From positions 25,542 to 89,541 of the forward strand of contig JADDOH010023696.1 of assembly GCA_016648135.1 (NCBI GenBank): DNA of 64,000 nt, read 5' to 3'. The stretch's first letter is position 1, and every line of letters starts with the position of its first letter. The DNA comes from Agrypnia vestita. Taxonomy: Eukaryota > Arthropoda > Insecta > Trichoptera > Phryganeidae. The notes under the pieces are model-generated. The model was not told the DNA's origin and made no database searches. It saw nothing but the letters and a program-made list of their open reading frames with translations. Position numbers and translations under genes: made by a program. Below are positions 1 to 11,580 of the stretch, piece by piece.

Positions 1-2447
1 TGTAAAAATATAGTTAATTTAATATTTACAACTATACTAATATATAAAAAGGTAAATTTTGTAAGTTTGGATGTAGGAGGTAATCTCCGAAACTACTCAC
101 CCGATTTCGAAAATTCTTTCACATTTAGAATGGACTTTCAGGGTACACACTGGCTATACCTAAATTATCCCGTTAAAATGGAAGGGCTTTTCGTGTTGAC
201 GTATTTTACAATTAAAGTCGACGAAAAAAACAAACAAACGCTGCCTTAACGGTAAGAGATATTTAGACACTTTCTATAAAGAAGTTGTAGAACTCAAAAA
301 GTTTTATAAAAAAATTCGCGACGACATATATCTATATGTTAAGGTTAATACATAAATTGATAAAATATTACTAAAAGTTACTAAAAATCTACGCGTGAGA
401 GTCCGCGCGGATAAGCTAGTATGTAGATAAAGGTAAAGTAGATCGGTAATCTACCTAGCAAAATTTTATGTGTATTGGATACGTTGGAAAAAAATATCGC
501 ATAATATAAGGAAATTAAAAACGCAAAATCTCGATCACGATTCCGTTATTGATTGATTATAAAATCGTGAGGTCTGTAGGTTAGTCGACTTGTAATTTGA
601 TACATATTTAGATATTTAATGATTTGCAATTCTGAATTATAAGAATAAAAAAAACCTCATTAATGTTTTTATAATAAATGAATATGTATTTCATATACTC
701 CGATGAAAAATTGAATACTGAAAAGCTGTAGCATTAACAAGTAATTTTGATTTTACAAATATATAATATACTAATATACCTACATAATGCGTTCAAGTAA
801 CTCAACAGTTTTTTTTAGTTTTTTTAACACAACAATTCATTTAGAATATTTTTTAAGATTTTAGATATGTTTTGTTACTATATTTTTGAGACCGCGAGAG
901 GTCTAAAATTGATAAAAAATGAGGCAGGGACCATTTAAACCATACCTACCATTGTGACATCTGAGTGATTTCATTATGCCTTGACATTTATCGTTTTAGG
1001 TTTAGGGGAAGCTAATATTACTAATCTGAGCACCGAGGGTTATTTTATTCCCTGTTTTCACCCCAGGACTAAATAATTAAATAACTAATGCACACTCTTG
1101 TAAGATATAATTTAAGCATGTTTTTAAATATACCTATGTGGTGGTAGTATCTTATGGAATAAAAATAAGAAAATATTTTTTTAAATTTAATTTATTAAAT
1201 ATAACGGTAATGATTATTTTGTTTTATAATATCATACATAAACACGATATATACAAACAATATTATTTAAACAATCTCATAATACATATTTACACAGAAA
1301 ACCAATATCAAAAACATTTATAACTAAAACAGTAGGAAAACGAATACCTACATCAAGTTATAGATGTTATTTAAATAATTTTTCAATAGTCATATATTAT
1401 TATCGTTCCGTATTCATTAGTTTTATTATAATGGAACTGTTTTTTGTAGGTATATAGTGAACTGTGGGTAGGTATATAACAATTCATTATTTATAAGTTA
1501 ATTTACCGTGTGTAGGTACAAACAATCAAAATAATTTATTTACCTAGAATATATGTAGGTATTGTTAACAGAATATCAATTAAATTATTTTTGTATACTA
1601 AGAAAAAGAATGCGTCAAATTAGATTTTTTTAACTGTTTAATTTAAATACCATACACCTATAAACAGTTATGAATTATTTTATTGGGAAAATTCTGTCAT
1701 AGCTTATACGATTAATCTCATTTAAAACATTTGTATATAGTTTAATGACATCCTTTTTTATATTTCTACACATAACACTTAAACAGTTTTTATGGTCCTC
1801 ATATTGTCCTTATTAAGGTACCTATTGTCCTTTATCATTTCCGTAATAAAAGATTGATTTAATTCAGTCCTTAGCAGACTCGATAATTAAACGCCATTTT
1901 ATTTTCACAGCACGATAAAATTCGCAAATCTCGCACGATTTTGGTATTTGATTTGAAAATATTGTGAAGAAAAAAATGTTTTGATTTTAGTCGACAAATT
2001 ACTATTGTAACTTTTCGTTTAATCGATAGCAAACATAAATATGGCAAATCTTTCCTTAAGTTTTATAATTCAAATATGTTCATTATTCAAATACCTACTA
2101 TATGATTATATCTCTAATAAACATTATATACATTTACAATTTTATATATATGATACGATAGTGCAAAAATTAAATGGCGATTTCATTTGCACTAATATCG
2201 ACTACAAATTTACAGAAAATGTCTAAGAAAATGCAAATAAACTAAATATGATTGATCATGAGTTTTGTTAGTTCGATATATAAAATGTTTTAAATAAAAA
2301 TTATACATTAATGTATATAATTAAGTAGAATAAATTAAATTTTGAATGAACATCTCTGATGTAGATAAAATATTGCATTTAATATTTTTTATACAGATTA
2401 AGCGTGGGTAAATTGTACTACAGTATATACATTATTAAACAAAGGTA
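1..2447. other. AT-rich intergenic DNA downstream of the forkhead gene
   Basis: No gene is supported here. The stretch is very AT-rich with many stop codons in every frame. The open frames at 67-249, 1138-1323 and 2041-2226 are about 60 codons, have low-complexity AT-driven composition, and show no domain. Short TAGGTA/ACCTAC strings typical of lepidopteran intergenic DNA occur throughout. I see no clear mobile-element end. Confidence 0.7.
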
Positions 2448-2453
2448 TTTATT
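2448..2453 (-). promoter_or_regulatory. Possible polyadenylation signal of the forkhead gene
   Basis: TTTATT on the plus strand reads AATAAA on the minus strand, about 22 bases after the stop codon of the forkhead gene. It is the nearest canonical hexamer. The distance is short, so a later, non-canonical signal may be used instead. In such AT-rich DNA one hexamer alone is weak evidence. Confidence 0.35.
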
Positions 2454-2475
2454 TAACGTATCCTAAATTATCTTC

Positions 2476-3669
2476 CTATAAATCAGAGTTGTTAGTGAGA
2501 TCATTACCATGAATGTTAGGACTAGAGAGGGGCTGCGGTCTCCGAGGCTGAGCGGCGGCCAGCTGCTCGTAATACCTCCCCATGAGAGCTTGGTCGATCG
2601 CCAGACCCGGAAACACGCCCCAATGGCTCAGAAGGGGGTACTGCAGGCCTTGAGGAGAACTCGCGGAAGTTTCCGACGAGAATCTTAAGGGCGGAACGTC
2701 TTTGTCCGAATTTTCCAAGGACGCGTCCTTTTCTTCTTGGTCGCTCGCAACAACGTCGATGTCTTCTTCCGCGTTGTCCTCGTCACCGCTGCTGTTGAAG
2801 TACGATTTGGGATAGGACGTCTGCTTTTTGTGGATCTTTTCTTCGTGCCTCATAGATATTTCGTCGGGGGCTAGCAAGGAGGCGACGTCAAACTGCCTCT
2901 TCCTGGCGATTCCCGGCAAGGGAGCGAACACCGCCGTCGGGGTGGGCGGCCAGAAGTGCTGCAGGGCGGGCAGGCCGGCCGGGGGGGACGCGGACAGAGG
3001 CGGGGGACTCGGAGAGTCGTTTCCTTCGTCGTCGACAGCCAGCCCCATGTGTTTCCTCACCTTTCTCTGCGCTTTTCTCCTCCTGAAATCCCCCTTTCTG
3101 AAATCGTCCACGTTCGCCGGGTGTATGGCCCAGTAGTGTCCTTTGCCGTTCGCGCTCCTCCCCGCCTTGATGAAGCAGTCGTTGAGAGACAGATTGTGCC
3201 GGATGGAGTTCCTCCAGCCGGGGCCGCGAGACCTGAAGTACGGGTAGTTGTCGAGAATGTGCTGGTAGATATCCGACAGAACCAACTTCGTCTCCGGCGA
3301 GCTGAGGATCGCCATGGCGATGAGGCCGATGTAGCTGTGCTGCGGCTTGGGTTCCTCGGGCTGCAGAACTCGGTGGTGGAACAGCGACATGGAGAGGGCC
3401 AGGCGAGGGCCGTAAGGGCCGGGATACGCCGGGCAAAGCGGAACGGGGCCGGGGTAATGGTGCAGCTGAGAGAACCTCAGTCGTTCCGCCATGGCGTAGT
3501 TGTAGAGTTGGAGTCTGTACTGGTCCAGGGGAAGCAGCCCGGCGGGTATCGAGGGGGCCGTCTGTCCCGGGCCGGGAGCCGCTCCGGGGGTGGGCTTGAC
3601 GAGGGAGGCCAGCGGGTAGGGGAGCACCGCGGCCGCGGGGCCCGCGGGGCTGTCTCCGTTGCTACACAT
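2476..3669 (-). CDS. foxQ2: Forkhead box transcription factor, FoxQ2 class
   Basis: A 397-residue forkhead transcription factor in one uninterrupted frame. The forkhead (winged-helix) domain spans about residues 105-202. It starts at KPQHSYIGLIAMAIL, carries the recognition helix WRNSIRHNLSLNDCFIK (152-168) and GKGHYWAIHP, and ends in a basic wing, DFRRRKAQRKVRKHMGL. The DFRKGDFRRRKAQRKVRKHMGL-type end and the following EH1-like motif FDVASLL (260-266, preceded by RKRQ) match FoxQ2 rather than other Fox classes. EH1 motifs bind Groucho co-repressors, so repression is likely. The N-terminus is Pro/Ala/Gly-rich; residues 295-325 are acidic. In beetles FoxQ2 patterns the anterior head and brain. 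The ATG is the first Met after an in-frame TAA two codons upstream (3673-3675) and has A at -3. The gene is GC-rich in AT-rich surroundings and stands alone. Forkhead identity is certain; the FoxQ2 class is very likely. Confidence 0.93.
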   Translation of the reverse strand: MCSNGDSPAGPAAAVLPYPLASLVKPTPGAAPGPGQTAPSIPAGLLPLDQYRLQLYNYAMAERLRFSQLHHYPGPVPLCPAYPGPYGPRLALSMSLFHHRVLQPEEPKPQHSYIGLIAMAILSSPETKLVLSDIYQHILDNYPYFRSRGPGWRNSIRHNLSLNDCFIKAGRSANGKGHYWAIHPANVDDFRKGDFRRRKAQRKVRKHMGLAVDDEGNDSPSPPPLSASPPAGLPALQHFWPPTPTAVFAPLPGIARKRQFDVASLLAPDEISMRHEEKIHKKQTSYPKSYFNSSGDEDNAEEDIDVVASDQEEKDASLENSDKDVPPLRFSSETSASSPQGLQYPLLSHWGVFPGLAIDQALMGRYYEQLAAAQPRRPQPLSSPNIHGNDLTNNSDL

Positions 3670-3744
3670 TTTTTAAGAATAAAAACACTCTTAAAACTGA
3701 ACAACACCTCAATTATTTGAAAAATATTCGTTCGCGCAACAGCC

Positions 3745-3753
3745 TTTTTTATA
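3745..3753 (-). promoter_or_regulatory. TATA-like box of the forkhead gene
   Basis: On the minus strand this reads TATAAAAAA followed by GGC, 76-84 bases upstream of the FoxQ2 start codon. A start about 30-35 bases further on falls near 3718-3720, where the minus strand reads TCAAAT, a loose initiator. That would give a 5' leader of about 50 bases. The position fits, but AT-rich DNA makes such boxes by chance. Confidence 0.4.
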
Positions 3754-3789
3754 AATGTTTATCACAGTACGATCGGGATCACCCTATGT

Positions 3790-4260
3790 TTAATTTAGTC
3801 GGAGCCTTTTTTGCCTGCATGTTTCGTCGCTGACGTCAAATGTCAACAATGGCAGCGCGCACGTGGCAACCCCTCGCAGTTTGCCAACCGAGTGAGCCAT
3901 AAATCATCTTCCCGCCGTGCAGCCCCGCGCCCCCTCCCTCGCCGCGCGGCCCAGCAAGCGGCGGATTTGCGCCGAGCCCCGATCCGCGCGTCTTCCCGAT
4001 ACTTGCTGGTGGCCGCGTTCGTATTCTCGGTATAAGCCGAGCACTTATTTGCCGAGAAATATTTGAAAAGCTTTGGTGGGCCGAACGGGAAGGAGTGCCG
4101 GCCAATAGGAGGCCGGCTTTCTGTTGGCGCGGTGTTGGTATACATGTTTTTGTTTAGCGCGGGGTGGGGCCGCCGGGGGGCGGGAGTGGAGGGGGGTGGG
4201 GAAACTTCGCGTCGAGGATGATGAAAGGTTCCCCGAATTTTTCAGCGGCACGGTTATCGA
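3790..4260. promoter_or_regulatory. GC-rich promoter-proximal region of foxQ2
   Basis: A GC- and CpG-rich block directly upstream of the gene and sharply different from the AT-rich DNA on its far side. It contains an E-box CACGTG (3860-3865) and a CCAAT box (4102-4106), besides the CRE listed separately. Short open frames here (3811-4035 on plus; several on minus) are explained by the scarcity of stops in GC-rich DNA and show no domain. It is probably the upstream promoter or a proximal enhancer. Confidence 0.5.
3831..3838. promoter_or_regulatory. Perfect CRE palindrome TGACGTCA
   Basis: The full 8-bp palindrome bound by CREB/ATF bZIP dimers, about 165 bases upstream of the FoxQ2 start codon and about 80 upstream of the TATA-like box. 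The spacing fits a promoter-proximal element. Function is inferred from position and sequence only. Confidence 0.45.
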
Positions 4261-5500
4261 GAAAGCTGTACAAATTTGATAAAGGAAAATTTTCGCTAAT
4301 AAATTGATTTCACGGGTTTTGTGAGTGAAAGTGACATGTATTGAAACATTTTAGCCTATCTATTGATGATATAGGGGTAGCATAATTTTGTGATAAATTT
4401 AATTTCGCACTAATTTAGTCAGCGATGAATTTTTTTTTCTTTTTTTCTTATAATGTGTTTGTATAACAAATCAAATATTATCTAGTTTATTTTTTATCCT
4501 ATTGGATAGTTTTTGGGTAGACTTTTTGTGCCTTTTGTTCAATCAAGGAATGATTTGTTTTTCTTATTAGGTAGGTACTGACATATCGCTCGTCTGTTGC
4601 CGAGTTTTATAATTGCAATTTATTCTATTTTTTAGCTTATACCAAAAATCGTCTATTGTTTATTAACAATAACCTAACATTGTTTTGGATTGGCAAATTT
4701 CATTATATTTTTACCTTACCTACTTATGCCAAAAATCGTCTATTGATATTAAAAAATTATCTTGTTATGAATTAGCAAAATTTAATTCTATTTTTACGCT
4801 TAGGTATACCAAAGGTCGTTTATTTTAATTTAAAAAATAATTCTGTTAAAGATTAGGAAAATTTTACATAATTTGAATAGTTAATTGAATTAATATGCTG
4901 AACATATTATAAAAATAACGATAAAATTTATTCTATTGCAAGTAAAAAAGAAAAATCACGAAAAAATATTTTTTTATACATGTGTTTCTTTTACAATAGC
5001 AGATATTAGGAATTTTTATTTTTATTTGTCAATTCAACAATGGTGAACAATTCTGTACCTACCTATATAAAATTTTATCAAAGTATTTCCCTTTTCGTGT
5101 AGATATTGTTGAATCGTCATCTATTGCTAATAAATCATAAATCACAGGCACAATAAGTAACCCATGTAAAACCTTTTTAATTTTTATTTATTTATTAACG
5201 CCCTACAGGGCTCTTAGAAACTGATAGGTAAAGTGTACATCAGTAGAATATATCTATAGTTTAAAGAAAAAAATAGTAACATGTAAAAATAATAATGACA
5301 TAAAGTGGAAAGAAAATATTTAAAATACAGATACAAATAAATAAAGATAAATATAATATAAAGTTAAAAGCAACAATACCTACTTTCTAAATTTTTATAA
5401 AAAAAGAAGAACAAAGTTGTTTGAGAATATATAAATAAGGCTTTCAGGGGCACAAGATATGTTAGTTTTAACTACTTTGGGGGTAACCCGCGTCAAATTC
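4260..5500. other. AT-rich intergenic DNA with a retroelement tail fragment
   Basis: No gene is seen. ACCAAAAATCGTCTATTG and close variants recur near 4640, 4730 and 4810, an old local repeat. At 5180-5218 a TTTATTTATTTATT run followed by AACGCCCTACAGGGC looks like the 3' end of a minus-strand retroelement with an AATAAATAAATA tail, similar in layout to the tails near 52.74 and 60.95 kb. Confidence 0.4.
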
Positions 5501-5504
5501 TAGT

Positions 5505-5600
5505 CGTCAGGACCAGTCATCTGCCGAAGTTTCGAACAAATCTCACTTCCCATCTTCAGGGCGCCTACCGATGAGCTACTTCTCCGAAAAGCGCACAACC
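5505..5600 (-). mobile_element. tRNA-derived SINE head
   Basis: On the minus strand an A-box-like TAGCTCATCGGTAG is followed about 30 bases later by a B-box-like GTTCGAAAC. This is the internal RNA polymerase III promoter of a tRNA. The arms do not fold into a complete tRNA, so this is a SINE head and not a working tRNA gene. The 3' limit is not clear. Confidence 0.5.
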
Positions 5601-5954
5601 GTTCGGGTTCAATCGTAAAACTGTATGTGAAGTTTGTACGGAAGAATATATTATAGACTACATTACTTAAAGAATAATACCTATGTGGGGTGGGGTACAA
5701 AGGCAAAATCGGCAATATCCAAAAAAATATTTTGAATGCAATCACCGACAATTACCTACTAATTTAAAATGTACAGAATTCTAGATTTCATGTACCTATC
5801 TATCTAAAATCATGTTTCCTGAGAATTGATACTATAAAATATCGAATTCAGTACATTAGTAATCCTCGATGACTGCAGCCATTTTTTTTGATATTGCTGA
5901 CTTTGCTTTTATACCCAACATATAATACAACGATGATAAGTTTCTACTATCGTT

Positions 5955-6290
5955 TCTAGCTGTAACCCGTCAAAAATTACGGAAAATTGGTTTGCGTCTT
6001 ATTTATTTGATCTTTTTGGCGGTCCACGAAGAGGCGACCTTAGCTATATGCGTAGAGCGGCCGGTTCGGGTTTGCTGGCACGGGGTTCAGGCCCAATCGT
6101 CGGCCGTTTTATTTCGTTTTTTAGTCGTGAATCCGAAGGAAATTACGGTTACACGAATTTACGGAGACAGACAGACGAACGTACGGACGGACAATGAAAT
6201 TATTTTGTTTGATTTTGCTCGTAATTGGCATTTAAGGTTGATTATTGCACCCTGCAGAGCATCTCGTCTCACTTTTCCCATTACAAATAG
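5955..6290 (+). repeat. Dispersed repeat starting TAGCTGTAACCCGTC
   Basis: Begins TAGCTGTAACCCGTCAAAAA and contains an ACAGACAGACGAACG segment near 6165. Copies with the same start and a similar internal GACAGACAGACAG stretch lie at about 43728-44110 and 44541-44670. Repeats of this style are common in arthropod genomes. I cannot assign the class. An open frame at 5992-6399 crosses it and is not supported as a gene. Confidence 0.45.
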
Positions 6291-6299
6291 AAGAGAAAG

Positions 6300-7870
6300 T
6301 GATGAAATCGACATCTGTCATTACCAGTTTGCATTGGGAATACTCAATTTGTTAGGTATTTATAGGTACCTACAAACCTCATGCTGTAAAAATTTATAAG
6401 TATGTTAAAAGTTATATTACTTTTATTAAATATTATATGAAGTTTTCCTTACGCTTCCGCTTGCTATACCTACATGTAGGTACTTACCTACCTACTTATT
6501 AAAAATATTTTTCGGAACTCGGAGTAGAAAAACATAGTAATAAATATATTTATTAATGTTTTATTAAACATTGCTTCCTTTAATAAACATAATGTTTACA
6601 GATTGCTGATGTATTTTTTGAAAACTTCAATATATATCTACTTTAAATTCATCCTTCAAATAAAAATTGTTATTAAAATAAAATAAATTATTCTGTACGA
6701 ACGAAATATAAAATGTGCCTAGGTATTTCAATTGGTCAGTTCTGAAAGTAAACCGTCATTTATCGACTGGGTAAGTAGGTACTAGCGTAGATACTTTTTA
6801 ACCGATTACGAAACACATTCATAGATTGAAAAAGTAATAAATCAAGAAAAATGTTGAAGACAGGCTTCTTTCTTCTACGCTTTCTTTGCACAATTTCTCA
6901 ATCGATTTTTTAAGATCACCCTTGCAGTGTCCAAATATTAAACACGAATGTTTTTCAGCTATTTCTGTGGCTTTTGTTTGCGAGTGACGAATGTATAGTC
7001 ATCCATCTTACGTAAATTTTGAAAGTTTTAGAACTCTAGATAGTCGGGGAGTTGGTGAAAAGTCATTTAAAAGATTCCACCACACAAACAAACTAAGCGA
7101 ATAAATATGTAAAAAGGAATGCAGGATACAAAAAAAGATTACTTCGAATGATTAAGTATGTATGTATGGACGCTATGCTAAGTTAGATTAATTTCATAGA
7201 ATACAGATATCCATATAAATTATTTATAAACTTTTCCAATTTCGAATGCCCGTCTGTCTGTCTATAGCTTACTGGAATTAGGCTGCAATTATTACAACAA
7301 TGCCGATGATGATTATCCGCTAATGAGGCCCGGGCGCCCGAGTGTGACATATCAATAAGCGTGCGGCTTAGGTTACATGCAATGGTCATTATTAATTATT
7401 ATTAGTACCGTGATTTTTCACGGGTTTATGGCTAGTTTATATTATTTTCATAAACCACGAATATGTATAAGTAGTTGTAGTAACAAAATGTACGAATTAT
7501 TATGAGGCAAATTTCGATAAAAATATAAATTAGAATGCATTTTTTAGTTTATTACAAGGATATCTAGAAACCACCTTTAGTTAACAAGTTTATCTATACA
7601 CCTATGTGAGATTTAATGGATTTTGTAAACACGATAACTCATGCAATTCTCATCAGGTTTTGATTAAAATTTTAGGAAAAAATAATTTAGTAAATATCTC
7701 AGCTGTGTGTGATAAGCTGGATCCAATATTTTATTACAAAATGGCGGCATTTCAAAGACTTTAAAATTTCGTATCTACTTTATTATTGGACTTAGAGAAA
7801 AAAGTAAAAAAAACACAATTATAAATATGTATGTAGGTATGCATGCAGAGTGAACTTATGATGAATATCA
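6300..7870. other. Intergenic DNA with an old repeat copy
   Basis: No gene is seen. About 6990-7110 (TTGAAAGTTTTAGAACTCTA, then a TAGTCGGGGAGTTGGTGAAAA block and a run of CACACAAACAAAC) matches the tandem dimer at 38.1-38.4 kb. Near 7246-7265 is a short CCGTCTGTCTGTCTATAGCT string that may be the minus-strand remnant of the repeat at 5955. Confidence 0.4.
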
Positions 7871-7874
7871 GCAA

Positions 7875-8376
7875 ATCAAAAGAGAGAAGAAAGAATGACT
7901 AAGTGTGATGTAATTATAAAAAACGAATGCTAAGAACAAGTGAATGAGTTTGTGTACTTGGAAAGTATATTTAGTAGAGACGGCAAGGCTGAGAACAATA
8001 TCGAAAGGCGAGTGACTGCGGGTAACAAAGTAAATGGTGCTCTGAATGCCATTATGGCCAATATTAACCTGTAAAAAGAAGCAAGACTAGCAGTACATAA
8101 TAGCGTCCTAGTGCCAACTCTGAGGTATGGAAGTAAATCCTGGAATTGGCAAAAAAGGAATGAAAATACACTGAATGCGGTGTAAATGCGGTTACTAAGG
8201 CGCTTGTGTGGAAAATCTTTGGTCGATAAAGTGAGAAATGAACAAATTAGAAGTAAATGTAATACTGGCTGTAGTGTGGTAGACAGAATAAAGAAAGGAG
8301 TGCTGAGATGGTTTGGTCTTGAAGAAAGTATGAGCATGGAAATAATGGTTAAGAAAATATATGAGGCGAGTGTTGT
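7875..8376 (+). mobile_element. RTE-like LINE fragment, 5' part, interrupted
   Basis: Collinear with the C-terminal part of the long copy at 13.03-15.48 kb (about 14.69-15.18 kb). Shared blocks include TTTGTGTACTTGG, CGAGTGACTGCGGGTAACA and ATTAGAAGTAAATGTAA. Stop codons break the frame, so it cannot code. It stops abruptly at about 8376 and resumes at about 8931, which places another element inside it. Confidence 0.75.
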
Positions 8377-8930
8377 AAGCTTGATATATTCCATGTGTCT
8401 GAAGGGATTTTCCGAAGCAGGAATCTCCTACACCTTTGACCAGATTGTATATGAGTCATTCCATTGTGACGGGTGAGACATTCTAACTCCTTTTTACTTA
8501 AACTTTAACTTATTTCTTTCTAACTACTAATATGTTTGTCTTAAATATTATCCTATTTTAAAGATAAATGATTATTTTGGCCTTCACCATTGGCAGAAGT
8601 AATAAAATGCCATTTTTATGACTATAATTAATTATATTAGAAGTGTGTCGGCTGGGACATCAAATGGCCCCACCTATCTGAGTTGACAGGTACCTTTCGC
8701 AAATCAAGACAAACTATGCTACTTTTGTTAATCTACTTTTTTATATATCGATTCTGAAATTACATAAATCAGTTATTTATATAATTTACACCAAAAATGG
8801 CTAAAATCTCAATAAAAAAGCATGTTATTTTTAATTGTTGTATATAATTATATCTTCATAAAATGTATGCATTGAATTTAAGTTTGTAATGTACATATTA
8901 TTGAATAAATAAATTGAATTGAATTGAAGG
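8377..8930 (+). mobile_element. LINE 3' end nested in the RTE-like copy
   Basis: A 554-bp insertion ending in TTGAATAAATAAATTGAATT, a short-repeat tail typical of non-LTR elements. The start (GATATATTCCATGTGTCTGA and what follows) matches the minus-strand element at 56.62-57.0 kb, which codes for the end of a reverse-transcriptase-type protein (…GIDIFHVSEGVFRS…). This copy keeps only the last few codons plus the 3' untranslated part. No clear target-site duplication is visible. Confidence 0.7.
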
Positions 8931-9150
8931 CAACAGGAATAGAGGGCGTCCGCAAAAGACCTGGCATGATCAAATACTACAAATATTGGAGGGTGGCCCC
9001 GTTAAAAGCCTCAACAACCGCAGAGCTTGCATGAAAAATATGTGTGAATGTAGCCAAAGCAAAAGTGGTGTGCCAAGATAGAAGAATATGGCAATCCTCT
9101 CTGCCTACCACTTCGGAGAAACGGCGTGATGGTTAGTTAGTTAGTTAGTC
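8931..9150 (+). mobile_element. RTE-like LINE fragment, 3' end after the nested insertion
   Basis: Continues the copy interrupted at 8376. It matches 15.19-15.48 kb of the long copy: AGAGGGCGTCCGCAAAAGAC corresponds to the GRPRKTWH coding region, followed by CTCTCTGCCTACC. It ends GTGATGGTTAGTTAGTTAGT, so the 3' terminus of this family is GTGATGG plus a 4-bp tail of TTAG or TAAG type. Confidence 0.75.
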
Positions 9151-11015
9151 AAGACTATTTTTAAAATACTATTTCCAAAAATGGGAAAATAAAGGTTTAA
9201 AATTTATGAGGAATTTTAATTTTATAACCATACCCACGTGAAAATTACTTGCGATTCAGACAAGAGCAGCCCGCTGTTATTTAGAGATATCACAACACGC
9301 GACTCTCCTACGGGGAAATCTAGTACGCCACAGGCTTAAGAGCGAGACGCGTATATCGATATCCAGCATCTCCTCACCAGCAAGAGAGGGACGCACAACA
9401 CCCACACCCTTAAACGAACAATTCCAACAAAGAACGAAAAGGGTTGCGCGAGACGGCGAATAAAATTTACGGTACAAAACTACGCGAGAGAAAGAGACGA
9501 GCATGTTTCGCGCCATCCTATTTCGTATTGGAAGCTCAGTACCAAGCAGGAATAGGCTATTTTTCGAGTGTGAAGAGGTGAGAGATACATTTGTCGGTGT
9601 GGTGGTTTATGACACGCCCCGTTTATGCGCCATCTTTGTTTACGATGGTGTTGTTTCGCATTTATTTGGGTTCGGAAAATTGGGTAAAGTTTTTTCGGGA
9701 ATTCTAGTTTATTCAAATCGAATAAGATTTTTCGTTTGCCTTTGAAGTTTGTGGCAGTGGAAAGCGAGAAATAAATTCGCGTATTTCTGATTTGTCGTAA
9801 TTTTGTGGAGAATTCGCGTCTCTACTAGGTATGGAAATTTGTTAAATACAAAAAATTGATTGATAACCAAATCATTAAAAATATTATTTTTAGGTATAAT
9901 TTTATTTATTAATATTATTAAATTGGCAGTATAATAATTAAGGTATTTCATGCGTTGAAATAAGCCGATTCTACTTTAGAAGTAATTATTTGAAAATTTG
10001 TGAATATGTAAAAAAAATGAAAATTTGAAAATCTTAAATGAAAGATAAAAATAAAGTTGAAAATATAAAGAGGAGAGATAAAAATAAAGATGAAAAGAAA
10101 GATAACAGATAAAAACTGGAACTATGGAAATGTGTACATACCTATAAATTATAAAGTTGTGGCAACTAAAGGAAGTGAAATTATGGTAATTTTACTTTAC
10201 AACATAATTTATTTCACAGGCATTGATCCTACTGATTGCTTCCTTTTAGGTATTTATTAACTATTTATACTTAAATTGCCGTAACTACACTTTTCTTGGC
10301 CTCCCCATCTTAGTATTTTATATTTAGGCATTTATAACCAGCCTTTACTCAAAATTATGCATTTTAAATTTTATGATTAGGTAGTTCTAAAACACAATAT
10401 AAGCTGTCGGCACCTAACTAAAATTTCTAACAAATAAATCAAAATGAAAAATTCAACCACCTTCACATTTGACCCTTATTATTGCGAATGAATTTTAATA
10501 TTTGATAGGTATATGGAAGTTACTTTAATGAAAGTCCAACCCTTTCCAGATTTTTTTTTTACTTATTTTCATAACTATTGATAAGATAACATTGTTATTT
10601 GTATATTTTCGACTCACAAATGAGACAGGAATCTACCTTGTATTGTGGACTACCTCTGTTACATCCCGTAGGTAAGAAAATTACCTTATTTAAAAAATGT
10701 AAAAGGAAGATGATAATAAATAATTAGATTATATATTATATATAAAAAATAAAAAGAGAAGCAATACCCAACTTGAATTAATATAATCAATATATATGAA
10801 TCATAAAAATATTAGGAAAATATTGAAAAGTTTTAAGACCCTAAAACGATTGCATGAATTTAAATTTTAATAGGAGTTTTAATTTATCCGATGCGGTTTC
10901 AAAGATTATTATGGCTAGCAGGGGCTGTATAAAATATTTTTCTCGTAATATTCCGAAAATTAATAAATTTGATAATAATCATTTTATTCAGATTTTACTA
11001 CATCATAATATATAT
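9151..11015. other. Intergenic DNA with one GC-richer patch
   Basis: About 9240-9740 is less AT-rich than its surroundings, with open frames on both strands (for example 9277-9516 minus and 9503-9745 plus). None shows a recognisable domain; an unidentified repeat or a regulatory patch is possible. The rest to 11.0 kb is plain AT-rich DNA with A-rich stretches near 10.0-10.1 kb. Confidence 0.4.
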
Positions 11016-11232
11016 ATATATATATATTTTTTTTTTTTCATTTATTGGTTTTCTTATAGCCATATAATTAATAAATCTTGAAAAAAAAACAATTATTGAT
11101 GTACAGAGGTTTGGGCCAATTACAAGAAAACACATATACAAGAATATTACACCAGGATCGATAAAAAAATAAGAAAAAACAATATGTCAAATAGTGAGTT
11201 TGTGTGAGTGTGTATTCGTCACATAGATATTT
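11016..11232 (-). repeat. Dispersed retroelement end, copy 1
   Basis: Starts with a TA/T-rich run and continues CATTTATTGGTTTTCTTATA, then CAATTATTGATGTACAGAGG and GTGTGAGTGTGTAT. The same block order occurs at 57.44-57.62 kb. The T-run at the left suggests a minus-strand element whose A-rich 3' tail lies there. No coding part is seen. Confidence 0.5.
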
Positions 11233-11452
11233 TTTTTTCTTCATAATATACGTACCTAAATGTTAGGCTTCAATGTAAGACCTCAATGCATGAGCCTGAT
11301 AGCTTGGTAAATATTTATTTATTTATTTATTTTAGAAATCTACAATTGATTTGATTACTAGGTAGGTATATTGCGTGGTAAGCACCTAACAAGTAATTAA
11401 TCTGTCATGCTCGTTAGTCGAGTTGTAAGATACTTACATACCTAATAGTCGT

Positions 11453-11580
11453 GTGACTGGGGCTTCGACTCTAGTTAGACGTGCTTTCATAGCATAATTA
11501 AATACTAAGCTTAGTTTTAAAATACACATTAAAAATACTGATGTGACATATTTTGTGTACTACCTATATGTAAAAAAAGT
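11453..11580 (+). mobile_element. Decayed tRNA-derived SINE
   Basis: A remnant B-box (GGCTTCGACTCTAG) is followed by a body containing ACTGATGTGACATATTTTGT. This body corresponds to the GAATATTGATGTGACA block of the better SINE copies at 17.4, 31.4 and 35.1 kb. Very diverged. Confidence 0.4.

Noticed and set aside
2828..3720. Long open frames opposite and alongside the forkhead gene, up to 254 codons
   Set aside because: They overlap the forkhead gene in other frames, arise from its GC-rich sequence with few stops, and show no domain.
3811..4251. Open frames of 68-100 codons upstream of foxQ2
   Set aside because: Arg/Pro/Ala-rich translations of a GC-rich promoter region; no start context or domain.
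5518..5552. CTGAAGA...GAAAC on minus as a second hammerhead
   Set aside because: GTTCGAAAC is better explained as the B-box of a tRNA-derived SINE, with an A-box at the right distance; no stem I or cleavage triplet was found.
5992..6399. 135-codon open frame
   Set aside because: Crosses a dispersed repeat (TAGCTGTAACCCGTC) and reads through its GACAGACAGACG part; no domain.
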